DNA from: Cymbidium sinense
Lineage: Eukaryota; Streptophyta; Magnoliopsida; Asparagales; Orchidaceae
NCBI GenBank assembly: GCA_021442155.1
Contig: CM038220.1
Location: forward strand, 75,751,817-75,815,816
Length of the DNA: 64,000 nucleotides
Direction of reading: 5' to 3'
The notes under the pieces were generated by a model. The model was not told where the DNA came from, made no database searches, and saw only the letters and a list, made by a program, of their open reading frames with translations. Positions 60,601 to 64,000 of this stretch are shown here, piece after piece. Every line of letters starts with the position of its first letter. Positions within the stretch are counted from its first letter, which is position 1. A program made the position numbers and the translations under genes.

Positions 60601-61740
60601 AATATAATTAAAATATTTAGCAACCTCTTAGCTTGATGTTGTACGCTTAATATCATGCATGTCATCTTGTTTGACTTTTGCTAAGAGATGGTTTCCATTC
60701 TTGCATGATAGGGGAAAACTTGACCTTTGAGGATCTCCTCTATGGTGGAAAAAACATCTTTCTTTCTGATTTAGCCAATAACCTTATTTCATCATGCATT
60801 TAGACATATAAAAACCCTATAGCCTTTGTCAAAATAAAGAGTAAAAAAATCAAATAAAAATTAATAAAATTTGCATTATACTTAGTCATTGTTCATAAAA
60901 CTCATGCTCTAGTGTCTTAGGGAGTGGGTTTAAAGACTATAGTCTCTTTCTAAATAAAAATAACCTAACCATCTTACAAAATCATATGACTTGACCACAT
61001 AATTTTAAAATGAAGGAGGAGTTAGCCACTCCAAGCAAGATATGTCCAATGTAGTTTACCCTCTTGGAGGTAAACTATATGCCCATCTTCACTTAAATTT
61101 AGGACGTGTTTTGACCCTCACTAAAACTCCCTAGACTTAGAACCTAAGGTTATTGTTTCCTTCGGGCTACAAGCATAAATCCTCACCTCTTAGGTATTTT
61201 CACAACATTGTGGGATTATAAGTCCTAGTTTTCTAATAAAATTTCAACTCAAATTATATAATTCTCTTCAATTTCAAACATATAAAGCCCAACCATAAGA
61301 TCAATTGGAATGTTCACTAAGTTTCCTAGTATCATGAGTATTTCTACTCCTCTTTGGCTTCAATAAATCTCTCCTTCTTGATATATCCCATTTAATTTTC
61401 TAAAATAGACATAGTCTTATCATTGAAATCTTTGAGACAATATTTGCTTACTCTAATCAAGAGTATTCTTAAGAATTCATCTTCCTTAGATGTAATTAAC
61501 TATGGGGCTTGCCCCATAGGAATTAAAACTTGATTTAAATAAATCTTATTTATTCATCCATGTAAAGAAAAGGAAAAATCTCTAGTATATTCAAGACCCA
61601 TCATGCCTTAGAGTCCTTATTAGGTGATTAAGTCCATTGTAGGTAGTGATTTCTATATTTTGAGATACTATTCTTAATGTAGTTATTTCAATAAGTACAC
61701 CCTGCATGGTGTCTCTCATACACAAAAATTAAGAATAAAC
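57600..61740 (+). mobile_element. Diverged LTR-like block, inverted relative to 47875-52500
   Basis: Reverse-strand similarity to the solo-LTR-like block: 59755-59820 with 49741-49800, 59985-60020 with 49510-49560, 60150-60240 with 49330-49420, 61140-61210 with 48370-48440, 61310-61470 with 48130-48290. Near its end it has TAATTAACTATGGGGCTTGC, the same block as the LTR 3' ends at 33130 and 25358. That makes it LTR-like on the plus strand. No TGTTGACC start was found, so its left end is uncertain or lost. Confidence 0.6.
61500..61519 (+). other. Conserved hairpin near the LTR-like 3' end
   Basis: CTATGGGG (61500-61507) pairs perfectly with CCCCATAG (61512-61519) around CTTG, preceded by GTAATTAA. 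Compared with 25364-25385, the fifth pair changes from A-T to G-C with pairing kept. Confidence 0.75.
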
Positions 61741-64000
61741 ACCATATATGCTTAAGGGTAAAGGAAATACTAGATTAAATTTGACTTATCATTAAGGAGA
61801 GAATCTCAAATTTTAATGTTTTGAATTGTAAAAAGATAAAATTTAATTTTAATTCATGGACTTTGAGATTTAACTTGATTTAATTAATTTTATTTTCTTA
61901 TGGAAATAAAGAAGTCTTTGTTGGAGTGTTTATAACTCTTGTAAAATTGATTAAAATGTAATATCTAAAAGTATATAAATAGGTCATATTTATATACATT
62001 AAGAGATATTTTTGCGAGAGCTTTGGCCAATGCTCATCATGAACCACCTATCGTTAATCAATAATTGATGGCAAACACCTATAACACATCATAAATTGTT
62101 GGTTGATAATTTGATGTCTTTCAACTATTGATGTTTGACATAGTATTGATGTATTTTGTCCAACTTCATAGTATCTTGATCTTCTTTATTATGAGGAGAA
62201 CACTTAAGCTAATTTATCATTATCACATGATGTCTTACATTTTTATTGACCATTATCTGACCACTACTTACAACCAATATTTTACATTCATTCATAGCCG
62301 ATTTCCAATGCTCATCTTATCCATTACTTGATCATGTCTTGTTATGTGGATGATCTATTCAATAACACATTATTTTTCAAATAAGAATGTTCCTGATTAT
62401 AGTAATATCATGATTATCGATTATCAATGTCCAATATTTTCCAACCATTTGACGTCCAACACCATCTTCTCAATCGTAGTGTGCATGGTCCAATGTTTTA
62501 GAACATTATTTATTAGGTGCACAATTGTGGTATCTTTTGACATAAGTGAATTTCATGGATTGCATTGAACCACATTAAATCTTTGTCCATAAATTTTCTT
62601 GTTGTCTTATTGCTTTATCTCATTATAAAATGCCCTAAATATAATTATTTCTTAACCTTTATTTTCATGAACCTGAATAAACAAATTCCTCCTATCTCAA
62701 GAAAAGAAAATTATACCATTCACAATAGGCTCTTCTAAGACCTTCATGTTGATAGGGATGGAGTCATCATGGTTAAAAAAATATATGTGATATATGATGG
62801 GTTCATCTAGATGACATTTATCTCATTGATTGATGAATAAAAAGATAGCTACAATACAGTGAATGACATTATGGACATCACAAGCATCAACTATAATAAT
62901 GAAATATGACTTTTTTTTTTTTTGCACAATGTGGATTGATGAAGTAGATGAAATTGCAAAACTAGCCTCTACATTTGGAGTTGAGGTGACACAAAAGAAA
63001 ATTGACTATATGAGAAGATCTATCTTTTAGAAAGCCTAATGAGCTTTCACACTATCACAAACATCTTTATTGCCTGCAATAAGATCTTACTATAAATGTC
63101 ACTATAATCTATATACATAAAAATTATGGAAATAATTTTTTTTTATTATGAGAGGTTAGATGCTAAACTATCTAAATTATCTTTTTGATTGAATAAAAAA
63201 TATGAGTGCTCAAAATTGGAAAAAAGACAAATAGATAGGAGATAGTACAAGTTTTGACTAATTCATGAGGGAAGATATGAAGGCAAGAGCTTGGTCTAGG
63301 GCTTTTGGGAAAATGTTGAGTATTTTGGGATATGTTACTTCTGAATAGAAAAAAAATTTATTCATCTAAGTAGAAGAAAGAGAGGATGGGGGAAGATAAA
63401 TGATCAAGAGTCATCTCATAGTACTTATGTGGTTCAATTTGTTTGTCTACATCTATCATAAGATCAAGGCGAGGAAAGAATTTACACTAATTGCTTAAAG
63501 GAATTACAAGCTCAATTTAGTTTTTGAACTCCCTCTCTCAAGTAATACTTTGATGGAGATTGAAGGCTTGAGCTCATCTCATAAGAGATAGAGTATTTAT
63601 AGGCACTAAGTTATCTTAACTAGTTTTGAAGTGGATAACAATGCAGAGTCACATATATGAGTTGCAATTGAACTGAGTCAAGTAGGAACTTGCTTGAGCT
63701 CAATTCAAGTATTTGTAATAGTGATTATACTCTTTTGTTTAATATTATGGTTGTTTGAACTTAATTTAAGCTCCCCTCATTAGCTAATCAAATAAGCTTT
63801 GTTGAACTTATTAGTCAACAACACAATTTAACAACTTATTAATTATTTGATAATGAACAACTTATTAAGCTTTAAAATGAGATTTTAATTGAATGAATTA
63901 TTAAATAAATAAGTATAAACAAGTAGCTTTTGTTTATGAACAAAAACAACTTATTAAGCCCACATGGAAGGTTAGGTCGTGATCAAATGGCAGATCGGAT
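61741..64000. other. AT-rich, unassigned
   Basis: No supported gene. 62000-62560 has scattered CCAATG/CATTGA and GATGTC words suggestive of a degenerate short repeat. A TATA-like GAGTATTTATAGG at 63590-63602 and three AACTTATTA(A) copies at 63832, 63861 and 63942 hint at another decayed LTR, but no boundary or partner is visible in the window. Confidence 0.4.

Overview
The window looks like nuclear DNA of a flowering plant. It is AT-rich, almost free of intact genes, and built mainly from nested Ty3/gypsy LTR retrotransposons around one broken cellular gene. The GC-rich start of that gene hints at a monocot, but I cannot name the organism. Nearly every long-ORF fragment is either part of the dynamin-like pseudogene or a remnant of retrotransposon gag/pol.

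Layout. 1-1465: AT-rich flank with an (AT)n tract. 1466-2588 and 5964-6764: two halves of an intronless dynamin-related gene (DRP4 type), broken by several frameshifts and a stop. It is split at 2588/5964 by a 3.4-kb LTR element that has no pol and carries a tandem array in its body. 6765-7903: AT-rich flank. 7904-24053: element A, a 16.1-kb minus-strand Tat/Ogre-like element with a perfect 5-bp target duplication (aagcc), LTRs of 4.9 and 5.7 kb, and a reduced pol. 24054-24602: short spacer. 24603-about 55550: an outer plus-strand element of the same superfamily, in three pieces. It is interrupted in gag by a complete nested relative (29052-43997, flanks gcagg/acagg) and in pol by a 7.1-kb solo-LTR-like block on the minus strand (about 47875-54985). 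57600-61740: a diverged LTR-like block in opposite orientation to that solo LTR, giving a large imperfect inverted repeat. The rest, to 64000, is AT-rich with no gene I can support.

Lineage. The order protease, RT, RNase H, second (archaeal-type) RNase H, integrase, together with very long LTRs and a PBS-like site close to the 3' end of tRNA-Arg, fits the Tat/Ogre branch of Ty3/gypsy. All copies are decayed. Both surviving RT active sites have lost the first Asp of YxDD, by different substitutions.

Most interesting signals. (1) Repeated hairpins between pol and the 3' LTR, with compensating base changes between element A and the nested element. (2) A hairpin near the LTR 3' end, also covarying between copies. 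(3) A region dense in GGTCA/TTGACC inside the 7.1-kb LTR. (4) The inverted pair of LTR-like blocks. (5) LTR-internal tandem arrays, one of which has been replaced by a fragment of the same LTR family that broke the dynamin-like gene.
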